Source: Clostridium sp. UBA1056 (GTDB lineage Bacteria > Bacillota > Clostridia > Clostridiales > Clostridiaceae). Taken from it: a DNA stretch of 64,000 nt. The first letter of the stretch is position 1, and each line of letters begins with the position of its first letter. Below the pieces are notes generated by a model. The model had not been told where the DNA came from. It worked only from the letters and a program-made list of their open reading frames with translations, and did not search any database. Where the stretch lies: assembly GCA_002316385.1 (NCBI GenBank), contig DCDL01000024.1, positions 178,248 to 242,247 on the forward strand. The letters run 5' to 3'. Positions 8,913 to 17,154 of this stretch are shown here, piece after piece. The position numbers and the translations under genes were made by a program.

Positions 8913-10937
8913 TTATAGAAAGATTAAACGTCCAACTTGATATATAATTAAAGCAACAATATAAGCTAAACCAGTTTGATATCCTAAAGCGATAAATGTC
9001 CATTTCCAAGAACCCATTTCACGTTTAATAGCACCTATAGCAGCAAAGCATGGAGCAGCTAGAAGAGTGAATGCCATGAAAGCATATGCACTAACACTAT
9101 TAAATAATTGTCCCATAGTTGAAACTAGACTTGGATCAGCTTCAGTTAACTCAACACCTAGACCGAAGAGAACTCCAAAGGTAGCAACCACGTTTTCTTT
9201 AGCCAAGAAGCCAGTTATAGTAGCAACGGCAGCTTGCCAGTTACCAAAACCTAAAGGTGCAAAGATAGGAGCTATTACATTTCCTATAGAAGCTAATATA
9301 CTATCTTGTGCTTCCACCATTTGAAGAGACCAGCTAAAGGATTGTAAGAACCATATAGTACCTGAAGCTACAAATATAATTGTACCTGCTTTAATAATGA
9401 AGGCTTTTCCACGATCCCACATGTGAATAAGAAGACCCTTTAAGCTAGGTATTCTGTACTGTGGTAGTTCCATAACAAATGGAGCAGGCTCACCTTTGAA
9501 TAACTTAGTTTTCTTAAGAATAATACCTGATAGTATAACCATTGCTATACCTAAGAAGTACATTGATGGTGCAGCCCAAGGCTGATCAGGGAAGAAAGCA
9601 CCAGCTAGCAGTGCAAATACTGGTAATTTAGCACTACATGGAATGAATGGGGTAAGCATTATAGTCATTTTTCTATCTTTATCATTTTCAATTGTTCTAC
9701 TTGCCATAACAGCAGGAACACTACAACCAGAACCTATTAACATTGGTATGAAAGATTTACCTGAAAGACCAAATCTACGGAAGATTCTATCCATGATAAA
9801 AGCTACACGAGCCATATAACCACAATCTTCTAATAGAGATATTAAGAAAAATAAAACCATTATTTGTGGAACAAATCCAAGAACGGCACCAACTCCGCCA
9901 ATAATACCATCTACAATTAGTCCATGTAACCAGTCAGCAACTTGCATGTCCATTAACCAGTTAGAAACATTACCTTGAATGATTTCAGCAAATAGAGTAT
10001 CATTTACCCAATCTGTAGCAATGGTTCCAATAGTAGTAACGGCAATGTAATATACACCTAACATTACAAGTGCAAAAATTGGAAGAGCAAGCCAACGGTT
10101 AGTAACTATCTTATCAATTTTATCTGAAGTAGTTAAAGTAGATTTATTTTTCTTTTCAATACATGAAGTAGTTATTTTACCTATATAGTCATAACGTTCA
10201 GTAGTAATAATACTTTCTGCATCGTCATCAAGAGTATCTTCATAACTTTTTATTAAATAATCAACTTTACTTTTTGTATTGTCATCTAATTTTAAGTAAT
10301 CAAGAACCTTTTCATCTCTTTCAAAGATTTTAACATAAAACCAACGTGGGTTTTTAATTAAGGAATTATCTTTTAGTAAATCTCCTATATTACTTAAAAG
10401 ATTTTCTGTATCCTTACTAAAGGTATTAAGTAGAGTAACCTTTGGATTCTTTTTACCAATCTCTATAGCTTTATCAGATAATTCCTTTAAACCTTTGCCT
10501 TTAACTGCAGAAGTCTCTAACACTTCACACCCAAGTAGTTTAGAAAGTTTTGATGTATTTATAATGTCGCCGTTTTTATTTACTACGTCCATCATATTTA
10601 AAGCTATAACTACAGGAATTCCAAGTTCTACAAGCTGAGTTGTCAAATACAGATTTCTTTCAATGTTTGAGGCATCAACTATATTAATAATTACATCTGG
10701 TTTTTCATCGATTAAGAAGTTACGAGTAACAACTTCTTCTAAAGTATAAGGCGATAAAGAATAAATACCTGGCAAGTCAACTATAGTTACATCTTTATGT
10801 CCTCTTAATTTTCCTTCTTTTTTTTCAACGGTAACTCCAGGCCAATTTCCTACGTATTGGGAACTACCAGTAAGTTCATTGAATATAGTGGTTTTACCAC
10901 AGTTTGGGTTTCCAGCAAGAGCTATTTTTATACCCAT
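8913..10937 (-). CDS. feoB: Ferrous iron transport protein B
   Basis: 674 residues, GTP-dependent Fe2+ permease of the inner membrane. The N-terminal G domain shows G1 GNPNCGKT at 9-16, G3 DLPG at 54-57 and G4 NMMD at 114-117. A helical linker follows, then the membrane domain with the two Gate motifs. In the first, GSGCSVPAV lies near residue 407; the region around PCSAKLPVF follows it. All the motifs expected for function are intact. It starts at ATG with AGGGGGAATTAAA upstream. It is the third gene of a feoA-feoA-feoB-peptide cluster. An operator-like palindrome and a possible internal promoter lie just upstream, so feoB may be made both from the operon and on its own. Confidence 0.97.
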   Translation of the reverse strand: MGIKIALAGNPNCGKTTIFNELTGSSQYVGNWPGVTVEKKEGKLRGHKDVTIVDLPGIYSLSPYTLEEVVTRNFLIDEKPDVIINIVDASNIERNLYLTTQLVELGIPVVIALNMMDVVNKNGDIINTSKLSKLLGCEVLETSAVKGKGLKELSDKAIEIGKKNPKVTLLNTFSKDTENLLSNIGDLLKDNSLIKNPRWFYVKIFERDEKVLDYLKLDDNTKSKVDYLIKSYEDTLDDDAESIITTERYDYIGKITTSCIEKKNKSTLTTSDKIDKIVTNRWLALPIFALVMLGVYYIAVTTIGTIATDWVNDTLFAEIIQGNVSNWLMDMQVADWLHGLIVDGIIGGVGAVLGFVPQIMVLFFLISLLEDCGYMARVAFIMDRIFRRFGLSGKSFIPMLIGSGCSVPAVMASRTIENDKDRKMTIMLTPFIPCSAKLPVFALLAGAFFPDQPWAAPSMYFLGIAMVILSGIILKKTKLFKGEPAPFVMELPQYRIPSLKGLLIHMWDRGKAFIIKAGTIIFVASGTIWFLQSFSWSLQMVEAQDSILASIGNVIAPIFAPLGFGNWQAAVATITGFLAKENVVATFGVLFGLGVELTEADPSLVSTMGQLFNSVSAYAFMAFTLLAAPCFAAIGAIKREMGSWKWTFIALGYQTGLAYIVALIIYQVGRLIFL

Positions 10938-10955
10938 TTTAATTCCCCCTTAAAT

Positions 10956-10971
10956 GTTAGCCTACGCTAAC
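10956..10971. promoter_or_regulatory. Operator-like palindrome before feoB
   Basis: GTTAGCCTACGCTAAC is a perfect 6-4-6 palindrome, 18 bases before the feoB start. It resembles DtxR-family metal-regulator boxes and has the same architecture as the site at 11532-11547. On the minus strand it lies about 10 bases downstream of the possible -10 at 10987-10982, where bound repressor would block transcription. Confidence 0.6.
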
Positions 10972-10981
10972 TGAATAATAA

Positions 10982-11009
10982 AAAATATACAGAGCTTTAA
11001 CTCTGTGAA
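10982..11009 (-). promoter_or_regulatory. Possible feoB-proximal promoter and weak attenuator
   Basis: In minus sense TTCACA (11009-11004), 16 bases, then TATTTT (10987-10982). The same bases include ACAGAG/CTCTGT, a 6-bp hairpin followed by ATATTTTTTATT that could also act as a weak terminator between feoA and feoB. The two readings may both apply. Confidence 0.35.
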
Positions 11010-11026
11010 AAGTATAGATTTAAAAG

Positions 11027-11248
11027 CTATTCAACTAATATTCTTTCAGCGTCAGCTTTTCTAATAGACAATTCATATCCTCGAATAGTTATTTCGATAG
11101 GATCACCTAATGGGGCTATTTTTCTAAGAAAGATAGAGGAGCCTTTAGTAACACCCATGTCCATAATTCTACGTTTTACAGCACCTTCCCCTTGAAGTTT
11201 TGTTACTGTAACAGTTTGTCCTGGCTTTACATCTTTTAATGTATACAT
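11027..11248 (-). CDS. feoA: FeoA family protein (second copy)
   Basis: A 73-residue SH3-like domain protein. The features are KPGQTVTVTKLQGEGAVKRR near the start, then RIMDMGVTKGSSIFLRK, then PLGDPIEITIRGYELSIRK. This is the standard FeoA pattern and close to the family's 75-residue length. FeoA is a small cytosolic partner that modulates the FeoB channel or G domain. RBS AGGAGG lies 7 bases upstream. It sits between the other feoA and feoB on the same strand. Confidence 0.93.
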   Translation of the reverse strand: MYTLKDVKPGQTVTVTKLQGEGAVKRRIMDMGVTKGSSIFLRKIAPLGDPIEITIRGYELSIRKADAERILVE

Positions 11249-11270
11249 AATTTACCTCCTAAAATAATTG

Positions 11271-11480
11271 CTATATCATAATCCTATTTGCCATAGACTT
11301 ATCTATAGCAATACGGCTATCCTTTACATTAATAATTAAATTTTCACCTAACTTCGATATAAGAGTTACACTTTCGCCTACAATAAAACCTAGGCTTTTT
11401 AAGAATCTTACGGTTTCCTCTTTACCATTTATTTTTTTTATAAGAACTTTTTCTCCAGCTTTAGCCATAGTAAGTGGCAT
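11271..11480 (-). CDS. feoA: FeoA family protein (first copy)
   Basis: 69 residues from the ATG at 11480, which follows AAGGGGGAATTAAT. A longer frame reaches 11507 but its start lies in or before that RBS. The sequence PLTMAKAGEKVLIKKINGKEE, then FLKSLGFIVGESVTLISKLGENLIINVKDSRIAIDK, fits FeoA. It diverges clearly from the neighbouring copy, so the two are not a recent duplication. Clostridia often carry two feoA genes before feoB. It is the first gene after the regulated promoter. Confidence 0.92.
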   Translation of the reverse strand: MPLTMAKAGEKVLIKKINGKEETVRFLKSLGFIVGESVTLISKLGENLIINVKDSRIAIDKSMANRIMI

Positions 11481-11531
11481 ATTAATTCCCCCTTTGAGTA
11501 TGTACAAGCTAACTAATATTTGAAAATATGG

Positions 11532-11547
11532 GTTAGCTTCCGTAACC
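11532..11547. promoter_or_regulatory. Operator-like palindrome in the feoA promoter region
   Basis: GTTAGC-TTCC-GTAACC, extended by a G on the left to GGTTA/TAACC arms. It has the same 6-4-6 plan as the feoB-proximal site. It lies about 9 bases downstream of the feo -10 hexamer, i.e. around the start of transcription. An extra half-site GCTAAC is at 11509-11514. A DtxR-type repressor is encoded next door. Confidence 0.6.
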
Positions 11548-11556
11548 TATATTCTA

Positions 11557-11585
11557 AGTTTACTGTAAATGACTTGTCATGTCAA
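11557..11585 (-). promoter_or_regulatory. feo operon promoter
   Basis: In minus sense TTGACA (11585-11580), a 17-base spacer, then TAAACT (11562-11557). It is a good vegetative sigma-A promoter placed immediately upstream of the operator palindrome. Confidence 0.7.
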
Positions 11586-11587
11586 CT

Positions 11588-11606
11588 GAAAATGAGAATA
11601 ATTTTC
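11588..11606. promoter_or_regulatory. Fur-box-like sequence
   Basis: GAAAATGAGAATAATTTTC matches the classical 19-bp Fur consensus at 15 positions by my count. The wider arms TGAAAAT/ATTTTCA are symmetric. It lies just upstream of the feo -35 and about 45 bases upstream of the regulator promoter, so it could control either gene. In AT-rich DNA some matches arise by chance. Confidence 0.45.
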
Positions 11607-11650
11607 AAATAATGTATGATTAAAACTCATATTAACACTATTTCATAAAG

Positions 11651-11679
11651 TTGAATGAAAAATTAACCTATGATAGAAT
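11651..11679 (+). promoter_or_regulatory. Promoter of the DtxR-family regulator
   Basis: TTGAAT (11651-11656), a 17-base spacer, TAGAAT (11674-11679). The start codon lies 30 bases further. Confidence 0.65.
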
Positions 11680-11709
11680 AAATAAAAAGAAACTTTACAG
11701 GAGATTATT

Positions 11710-12084
11710 ATGAAAATACATGAATCCGGAGAAAATTATTTAGAAACTATCTTATTGCTTCAAAGAAAAAAAGGCTCCGTACGTTCAATAGATATTGCAA
11801 ATGAGCTAGATTATACAAAGGCTAGCATAAGTAGGGCTATGGGCATTTTAAAGAAAGCTGAATATATAAATATGGAACGCAGTGGAGAAATAACTCTCAC
11901 AGAAAAGGGTATGAAAAAAGCTAGTGAAATATATGAAAGACATACTCTTATTACTAAGTATCTTATGGACACTTTAAATATTGATGAAGAAATAGCAGAT
12001 CAGGATGCATGTCGTATTGAGCATATACTGAGCAATGAAGCCTTTGAAAAGATAAAAGAATTATATGCAGATAATAAAAATTAG
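11710..12084 (+). CDS. DtxR/MntR-family metal-dependent regulator
   Basis: 124 residues. The winged helix-turn-helix includes GSVRSIDIANELDYTKASISRAMGILKK (about 22-49) and the wing ITLTEKGMKKASEIYERH (about 62-79). A short dimerisation and metal-binding half follows, with ADQDACRIEHILS, where E and H residues are typical ligands. There is no C-terminal SH3-like domain, so it is closer in size to MntR (142) than DtxR (226). Divergent transcription from feo, and two metal-box-like palindromes in the feo promoters, suggest it represses feo when iron (or manganese) is plentiful. RBS AGGAG is present. Confidence 0.88.
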   Translation: MKIHESGENYLETILLLQRKKGSVRSIDIANELDYTKASISRAMGILKKAEYINMERSGEITLTEKGMKKASEIYERHTLITKYLMDTLNIDEEIADQDACRIEHILSNEAFEKIKELYADNKN

Positions 12085-12090
12085 AAATAT

Positions 12091-12195
12091 AAAAAGACTG
12101 TCTCAAAATAATTTACTTATTTATTTGATGAGCCTGCACTTTAATATAAGTGCAGGCTCATCACAAGCTAGTTTATTTTGAGACAGTATCTTTTT
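12091..12195. repeat. Palindromic intergenic element P1
   Basis: A 105-bp nested palindrome. The outer arms are at 12091-12111 and 12173-12195 (key string GACTGTCTCAAAATAA). The inner arms TGATGAGCCTGCACTT (12126-12141) and its exact complement (12148-12163) enclose TAATAT. It starts 6 bases after the regulator stop and overlaps the hydrogenase stop codon, so it can serve as a bidirectional terminator. It shares CTTTAATATAAGTGCA with P3. Confidence 0.7.
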
Positions 12196-13543
12196 AAAAG
12201 TCTCTATGGAATATTTCCGTTTTGTCTTCATCTTTATAGTCATCAATGGTATATATGCCTATAGCATCTAATATGCCATTCATTATAGGGCTATCGTATG
12301 CAACTTTATATTTAGAGTTATCTGCAAAGGTGTCCACAGCTGCTTTAGAATTATCTTTAGGAACGATAGATTTAGGTCCACCTACACAGCCACCAATACA
12401 TCCCATTCCTTCAATGAAGTTTCCATTTATATTGCCATGTTGAAGATCTTCTAATATAGCTTTACATTCCTTGATTCCATTACCTTGTATAGCTTTTAAC
12501 CATTTGTGCTTTTCAGGAAACATTCTTTCTATACAGTCTTCTATGGCAATTGAAACACCTCCAGTACGTGCATAAAGCCTTCCACCACGAGATGCATATT
12601 CCATGGACGGCGTACCTTCAAGGGTGCCTGGAATTATTTCAAAGGCTTCAAAGATTTCCTTTAATTCTGCAAAGGTTAAAACAAAATCAATATCATCAAT
12701 TAAGTCGGGAGATTTAACTTCAGCTTTTTTAGCAACGCAAGGGCCTATAAATACTACTTTTACATCAGAATTTAGTTTTTTAAGCACTCTACCAGCTGCA
12801 ATCATTGGCGATACGGTAGGGGATGTATGAGGCAATAAATCATTATATACTTTCTTTAACATGCCTACCCACATAGGACAGCAGCAAGATGTAATCATAA
12901 AGTCTGAACTGTTTTTAACATGAGTATCAAACTCAATAGCTTCTTTAAGAGTAAGCATATCTGCAAAAAATGCTACCTCCACCATGTCAGTGAAACCTAA
13001 GTGTTTAAAAGCAGTTCTAAGTTGTTCAATAGTGGTACTATCTCCGAATTGTCCCATTATAGCAGGAGCTACAGCTGCAACTACGGTAGAATTTTCTTTT
13101 AGAAGTTTAGCAAGAGGTATGAATTCCACGGTATCTAAAATACTTCCAGTTGGACATCCTTCTACGCAAAAACCGCAATCTGTACATTTGTCATTATCTA
13201 TATAGGTAGTTTCATGTTTCTCGTCATATAAAATGGCATCAAAGGGACAACTGTCTTGACATCTTGTTTTATCATCACAATCTACTTTACAATCCATTTT
13301 ACAGCATTTGATTTTATTTACGATTTTATGATTTGATTTATAATTATTTATAGCCTTCTCTAAATCCTCCATATAGTTATTAGTGAAGGAGAGATTTACT
13401 CCACACAAGGAAGAAATTTCTGCTGCTAATATCTCCTTATCTATGGATTCGTCCTTTAACATTTTATTAATAGTATCATCTAATTTATCATCATAGTAGG
13501 CCTTAACAAGCAATTTAAATAACTCGCTATGTTCTTTTTTCAT
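12194..13543 (-). CDS. [FeFe] hydrogenase, probable group B monomeric type
   Basis: 449 residues from the ATG at 13543; a longer frame begins at a TTG (13591) without a better RBS. Residues about 80-100 hold a Cys-rich segment. C120, C123, C126 and C130 form a ferredoxin-type [4Fe-4S] motif. The H-cluster signatures follow: L1 TSCCCPMW at 218-225, L2 GPCVAKKAE at 267-275, and L3 GMGCIGGCVGGP near the C-terminus. L1 and L2 depart from the group A sequences, as in clostridial group B enzymes such as the second hydrogenase of C. pasteurianum. The predicted activity is reversible H2 formation with ferredoxin in the cytosol. Maturases HydEFG are not in the window. Confidence 0.85.
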   Translation of the reverse strand: MKKEHSELFKLLVKAYYDDKLDDTINKMLKDESIDKEILAAEISSLCGVNLSFTNNYMEDLEKAINNYKSNHKIVNKIKCCKMDCKVDCDDKTRCQDSCPFDAILYDEKHETTYIDNDKCTDCGFCVEGCPTGSILDTVEFIPLAKLLKENSTVVAAVAPAIMGQFGDSTTIEQLRTAFKHLGFTDMVEVAFFADMLTLKEAIEFDTHVKNSSDFMITSCCCPMWVGMLKKVYNDLLPHTSPTVSPMIAAGRVLKKLNSDVKVVFIGPCVAKKAEVKSPDLIDDIDFVLTFAELKEIFEAFEIIPGTLEGTPSMEYASRGGRLYARTGGVSIAIEDCIERMFPEKHKWLKAIQGNGIKECKAILEDLQHGNINGNFIEGMGCIGGCVGGPKSIVPKDNSKAAVDTFADNSKYKVAYDSPIMNGILDAIGIYTIDDYKDEDKTEIFHRDF

Positions 13544-13641
13544 AATAGCACATCCAATCTTAAAATAATAAAGTAAATTATGTAGATTCAATAAGTATAA
13601 TTATTATTGATTATATATGAGATAATTATCCAAGAAAAAAG

Positions 13642-13904
13642 CTATGTATAATGATTATTCCTCATATATTGAGTAATAATCATCAACTCAATATTCTTGG
13701 ATGGATTCATCTCTTCCAGATATACTTCTGTCTTTTTGTATTCTATAGGGTTGGTTTTATAAAAGTTTTGATGATAATCTTCTGCGTTATAGAAGATTGA
13801 TGCAGGAAGAATTCTATCTAATATGTCAAAGTGGGATACCATGCACCAAATCATCCACCAGCAAATATTGCGATTTTATAATTTATGTTATTAGTATTTT
13901 GCAT
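13642..13904 (-). pseudogene. msrA: Decayed peptide-methionine sulfoxide reductase (MsrA)
   Basis: A good RBS (AGGAGGCAAC) and ATG at 13904 open a frame reading IAIFAGG, where MsrA continues into its GCFWC active site. Here the next codon is TGA. The neighbouring frame resumes with IWCMVSHFDILD, then jumps to AEDYHQNFYKTNP, which is the MsrA C-terminal region. The frameshift, the stop and the loss of about 100 central residues mean no enzyme can be made. Confidence 0.75.
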
Positions 13905-14101
13905 ATAAAGTTGCCTCCTAGAACCTACTTTTACTTATATATTATCATATTTTAAAAATGGAAAATACCACTATAAATTAATGAGAGCTGTTAATTATAT
14001 ATCAATATACTAAATTTAATCATTTATTAATTTAGGTTTATATACATCTATGGTAAAATCTATATGTGTAGAGAGTATTTATATCATATTTAGGAGGGAT
14101 T

Positions 14102-16180
14102 ATGGATTACAACAAGTTTAATATAGAAGAAAAATATGATAGTTATAATAATATAACTAAGATTGAAGCTGAAAAAATACTATTAAATTTAGAAAATGGA
14201 ATGGATTATGATAAAGGCTACGATTATTATATATTAAAGGGAAAGATGTTACTTAAGTTAGATAGAATGAAGGAGGCCTCTGCAGCTCTAGAGAAAGCTT
14301 TAAGTTTTAATAAAACTGATGAAGTATGTGACCTTTTATCCTTTGCATATTATGAAGAAAAGGATTATGAAAGAGCACTTTATTATATAGATTTATCTTT
14401 TGAAATAGCTGTAGATGAATATATTTATAATCATAAAGGAAAGATTTTAGAAAAACTAGATAGATTTGAGGAGGCTTTTGAAATATATTATAAAGGTCTT
14501 AACTACACTCTTTCTACTTACAGTAGCTATGGTGATATAGAGATATTTGGAGAAAATCTAGCTAGATTAGGGGGAGTTTTAAAAAATTTATACGTAGATA
14601 ATATAAATAAGTATATAGTGAACAAGGATTATTACAACCTTTATGGTAATTATATGAAACTCCTTCAAGTTATTCTTAAGGAGGAAGAAAACGACCATTA
14701 TCATAGTAGCTCTGAATATGTAAATGTAAAGTATTTGGAGTTAATAGAAGAAGGTAAGTATATTTTAATCGACAATAGCTATTTCTTAGAGATGATTAAT
14801 ATATATAAAATACTATATGATATAGAGAATAACTCAGAATATGATGATAGAGACTATATAAATAAAGACTACATAGATGATAAGGTAAAAGAATTTATTG
14901 ATGCTGTTATGGAAAGAACTTCATTAACTAATGATGTAGATCTAATTATAAGAGTATTGAATGAGATCATAAGTATTAAAAATAAAGATTACTATGGTTA
15001 TATATATCATAAAGGGTTTATTTTTATGAAATTAAAAAGATATGATGAGGGCTTAAAAGTATTAGATACTATAGTTAAAGATAAAAAATGTAATTATAGT
15101 ATAAGGGTTCAAAGCTATGAATGTATAATTAAAATTATGGATGAGGCTGAAGGTATATATAAGGAAAAATGTAATGATTATAAAAAAAGAATGTCAGAAC
15201 TACTTAAAAGTGAAATTCATAGACTAAAATCAGATGAGTATTTAACTTTAGATAATAAATGTGAAGGAATAATGCACAACTGCAATAGAGCTATAAATTT
15301 AGAATTAGATAATGAATTTTGGTATGATTATATAGAAATTTTATCCTTAGATTTAGGAGATGAATATGAAGTTATTGTAAAGAACCAATCAATATATAAA
15401 GTAATAGAGAATTATAATAAGGCTATTAACATTTATGATAGGCTTATTATAATAAAAAGTAATTGTGCTCATGGCTATTATAGAAAAGGTAGAGCTATTG
15501 TATTGATATTAAGGCTTTTAAATAGTTCTAAAACCTCTTTGAAAGATTTAATTGGAGTTCATAATTTAGATTGTTTTTCTTATTCAGAAGTCATATACAA
15601 TCTTAATAGAGCAATAAGCTTAAAAAATGATAATGGAAAATACTTTAATCTTTTAGCTAGAACTCACTTTGAAATTGGAGAATATGATAAGTCTCTAGAA
15701 TACATGGAACAAGCTCTTTATCTAGAACCTAATGATTTATACATGAATATAAATAAGGTTTGTATTTATATTAGAAGATATCAATATACAGAGGCAGTAG
15801 ATTATTTATTTAAAATGTCCTATAAGGATATTGACAGAGGAACAGTAAGAAAGACATTTCTTTCAAGAAAAGAAATTCTTAGCTTTTTAATGGGAATATT
15901 TAATTTGTACCAAAGACAAGATAAAATCTACTATATAATATCATATTATTTTTACGCAATAGTGGATTTCCATTATGATAAGGCTTTAACCTTTATAAAT
16001 AATGCTATAGAAATTGCGGATGATGAAAGATATTACTTGCTTAAAGCTAAGATATATTTTAAAGATTGTAAGTATAAAGAAGCATTAAAGTGTGCAGAGG
16101 AAGCTATAATTATTGATGATCATTACGATGAAGCTTTTCTTATAAGAGAGCAGTGTAACAAAAAATTAGAAGAGAATTAG
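14102..16180 (+). CDS. Tetratricopeptide repeat protein, 692 residues
   Basis: Multiple TPR units are visible. A block lies at about residues 45-150 (KGKMLLKLDRMKEASAALEK, YYEEKDYERALYYIDLSFE, KGKILEKLDRFEEAFEIYYK). A further block spans about 500-690 (LARTHFEIGEYDKSLEYMEQ, YYLLKAKIYFKDCKYKEALK). The middle is helical without clear repeats. There is no signal peptide or membrane helix, so it is a cytosolic scaffold or interaction protein. It is a single-gene unit with RBS AGGAGGG. No partner gene is adjacent to hint at its role. Confidence 0.8.
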   Translation: MDYNKFNIEEKYDSYNNITKIEAEKILLNLENGMDYDKGYDYYILKGKMLLKLDRMKEASAALEKALSFNKTDEVCDLLSFAYYEEKDYERALYYIDLSFEIAVDEYIYNHKGKILEKLDRFEEAFEIYYKGLNYTLSTYSSYGDIEIFGENLARLGGVLKNLYVDNINKYIVNKDYYNLYGNYMKLLQVILKEEENDHYHSSSEYVNVKYLELIEEGKYILIDNSYFLEMINIYKILYDIENNSEYDDRDYINKDYIDDKVKEFIDAVMERTSLTNDVDLIIRVLNEIISIKNKDYYGYIYHKGFIFMKLKRYDEGLKVLDTIVKDKKCNYSIRVQSYECIIKIMDEAEGIYKEKCNDYKKRMSELLKSEIHRLKSDEYLTLDNKCEGIMHNCNRAINLELDNEFWYDYIEILSLDLGDEYEVIVKNQSIYKVIENYNKAINIYDRLIIIKSNCAHGYYRKGRAIVLILRLLNSSKTSLKDLIGVHNLDCFSYSEVIYNLNRAISLKNDNGKYFNLLARTHFEIGEYDKSLEYMEQALYLEPNDLYMNINKVCIYIRRYQYTEAVDYLFKMSYKDIDRGTVRKTFLSRKEILSFLMGIFNLYQRQDKIYYIISYYFYAIVDFHYDKALTFINNAIEIADDERYYLLKAKIYFKDCKYKEALKCAEEAIIIDDHYDEAFLIREQCNKKLEEN

Positions 16181-16206
16181 TACGGTAGTACAGATATAAT
16201 TGAAAA

Positions 16207-16320
16207 TGGGATTTTGCAAATAAGCTAATCTTAAATAAATGTTGAGAATTCGCTAGTAATAGCATTGAAGTGAGTGCTCAACATTTTATAGTAGATAGCA
16301 AAATATTTTGCAAGATTCCT
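16207..16320. repeat. Palindromic intergenic element P2
   Basis: Nested palindrome 27 bases after the TPR stop. The outer arms are around GATTTTGCAAATA (about 16210) and its imperfect complement ending near 16317. The inner perfect arms AAATGTTGAG and CTCAACATTT surround a small GCTA/TAGC hairpin. It shares TTAAATAAATNTTGAG with P3. The rest of 16181-16467 holds no gene. Confidence 0.55.
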
Positions 16321-16467
16321 TTTTCTATTTTCTTAAAAGAATATATTAACAAAATATTGAAAAAGTAAAAATGATATGTATAAATATGTATCTAATGGAT
16401 AATATAGTTTATAAATGATATAAGTACAAATGTTATGAAATAAAAAATATAGAAAGGAGGAATATAG

Positions 16468-16857
16468 ATGAGTAAAAAACATAATAGGGCAAAGAAAAAA
16501 GGATTTACATTAATTGAATTATTAGTGGTTATGGGTATAGTAGGAGTATTGGCTTTAGCTGTAACTCCAACAATGATATCTAAGGTAGATGAAGCAAAAC
16601 AAAAAACAGATATTTCAAATGCTAGTTCTATAGCTATGGCAGTGAAGACAGAAATAATAGAGGGTAATTTAGCACCCTCAGGAGAGATTACAGGTAATGC
16701 TTTAACACAACTAGCTAATAAATATTTTGATGGTAATCTTCCAACATCACAATCTGAGGAAAGTGATTTTATTGTAACAGTTAATAACAATGTAATTAAA
16801 ATTACTACTGCTAATAGAACACAGTTTTATCCTAATTATGTATCAACACAAGAATAG
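16468..16857 (+). CDS. Type IV prepilin-like protein (orphan)
   Basis: 129 residues with a class III signal: a basic leader of 12 residues (MSKKHNRAKKKG), then FTLIELLVVMGIVGVLALAVTP. The prepilin peptidase would cleave after G12, and E5 of the mature protein (E17) is kept. The hydrophobic helix would anchor it in the membrane until assembly. The short C-terminal domain lacks cysteines. It has a strong RBS (GAAAGGAGG). No pilin peptidase, ATPase or platform gene is nearby, so it must use machinery elsewhere or be a minor pilin or pseudopilin. Confidence 0.85.
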   Translation: MSKKHNRAKKKGFTLIELLVVMGIVGVLALAVTPTMISKVDEAKQKTDISNASSIAMAVKTEIIEGNLAPSGEITGNALTQLANKYFDGNLPTSQSEESDFIVTVNNNVIKITTANRTQFYPNYVSTQE

Positions 16858-16919
16858 TAGTATGTAGGTAATTGATATTAGAACATAAAATGCATCTTAA
16901 AGTAGTACATAATTAATAA

Positions 16920-17012
16920 AATTTAGAAGAGTGGAATTTAAACAGTCTTTCATATTATCTGATGGCAAGAATAGATAATAGTAAGATAGATCATTTATTT
17001 TCTACTCTTTTT
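16920..17012 (+). terminator. Long palindromic terminator after the prepilin gene (P5)
   Basis: The outer arms AAGAGTGGAA (near 16926) and TTTTCTACTCTT (near 17000) are followed by TTTTTTT. An inner hairpin TATTATCT/AGATAATA lies between. The layout resembles the other P elements but little sequence is shared. No gene is seen in 16858-17154. Confidence 0.6.
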
Positions 17013-17154
17013 TTATTGTAATAAGTTATTAAGTCTAATAATTTAATTAGGCAATATATGCTATAATAAGGTATAAATTTTCTTAGGTACCAAATTAAGA
17101 CTAAGTAATATATAATGTTTTGTGATTATACTTAAGCGCAGAGGAGGAATAAAA

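Noticed and set aside
12246..13205. Plus-strand reading frames inside the hydrogenase gene
   Set aside because: They lie opposite a well-supported gene and have no RBS or family similarity; they are shadows of its codon pattern.
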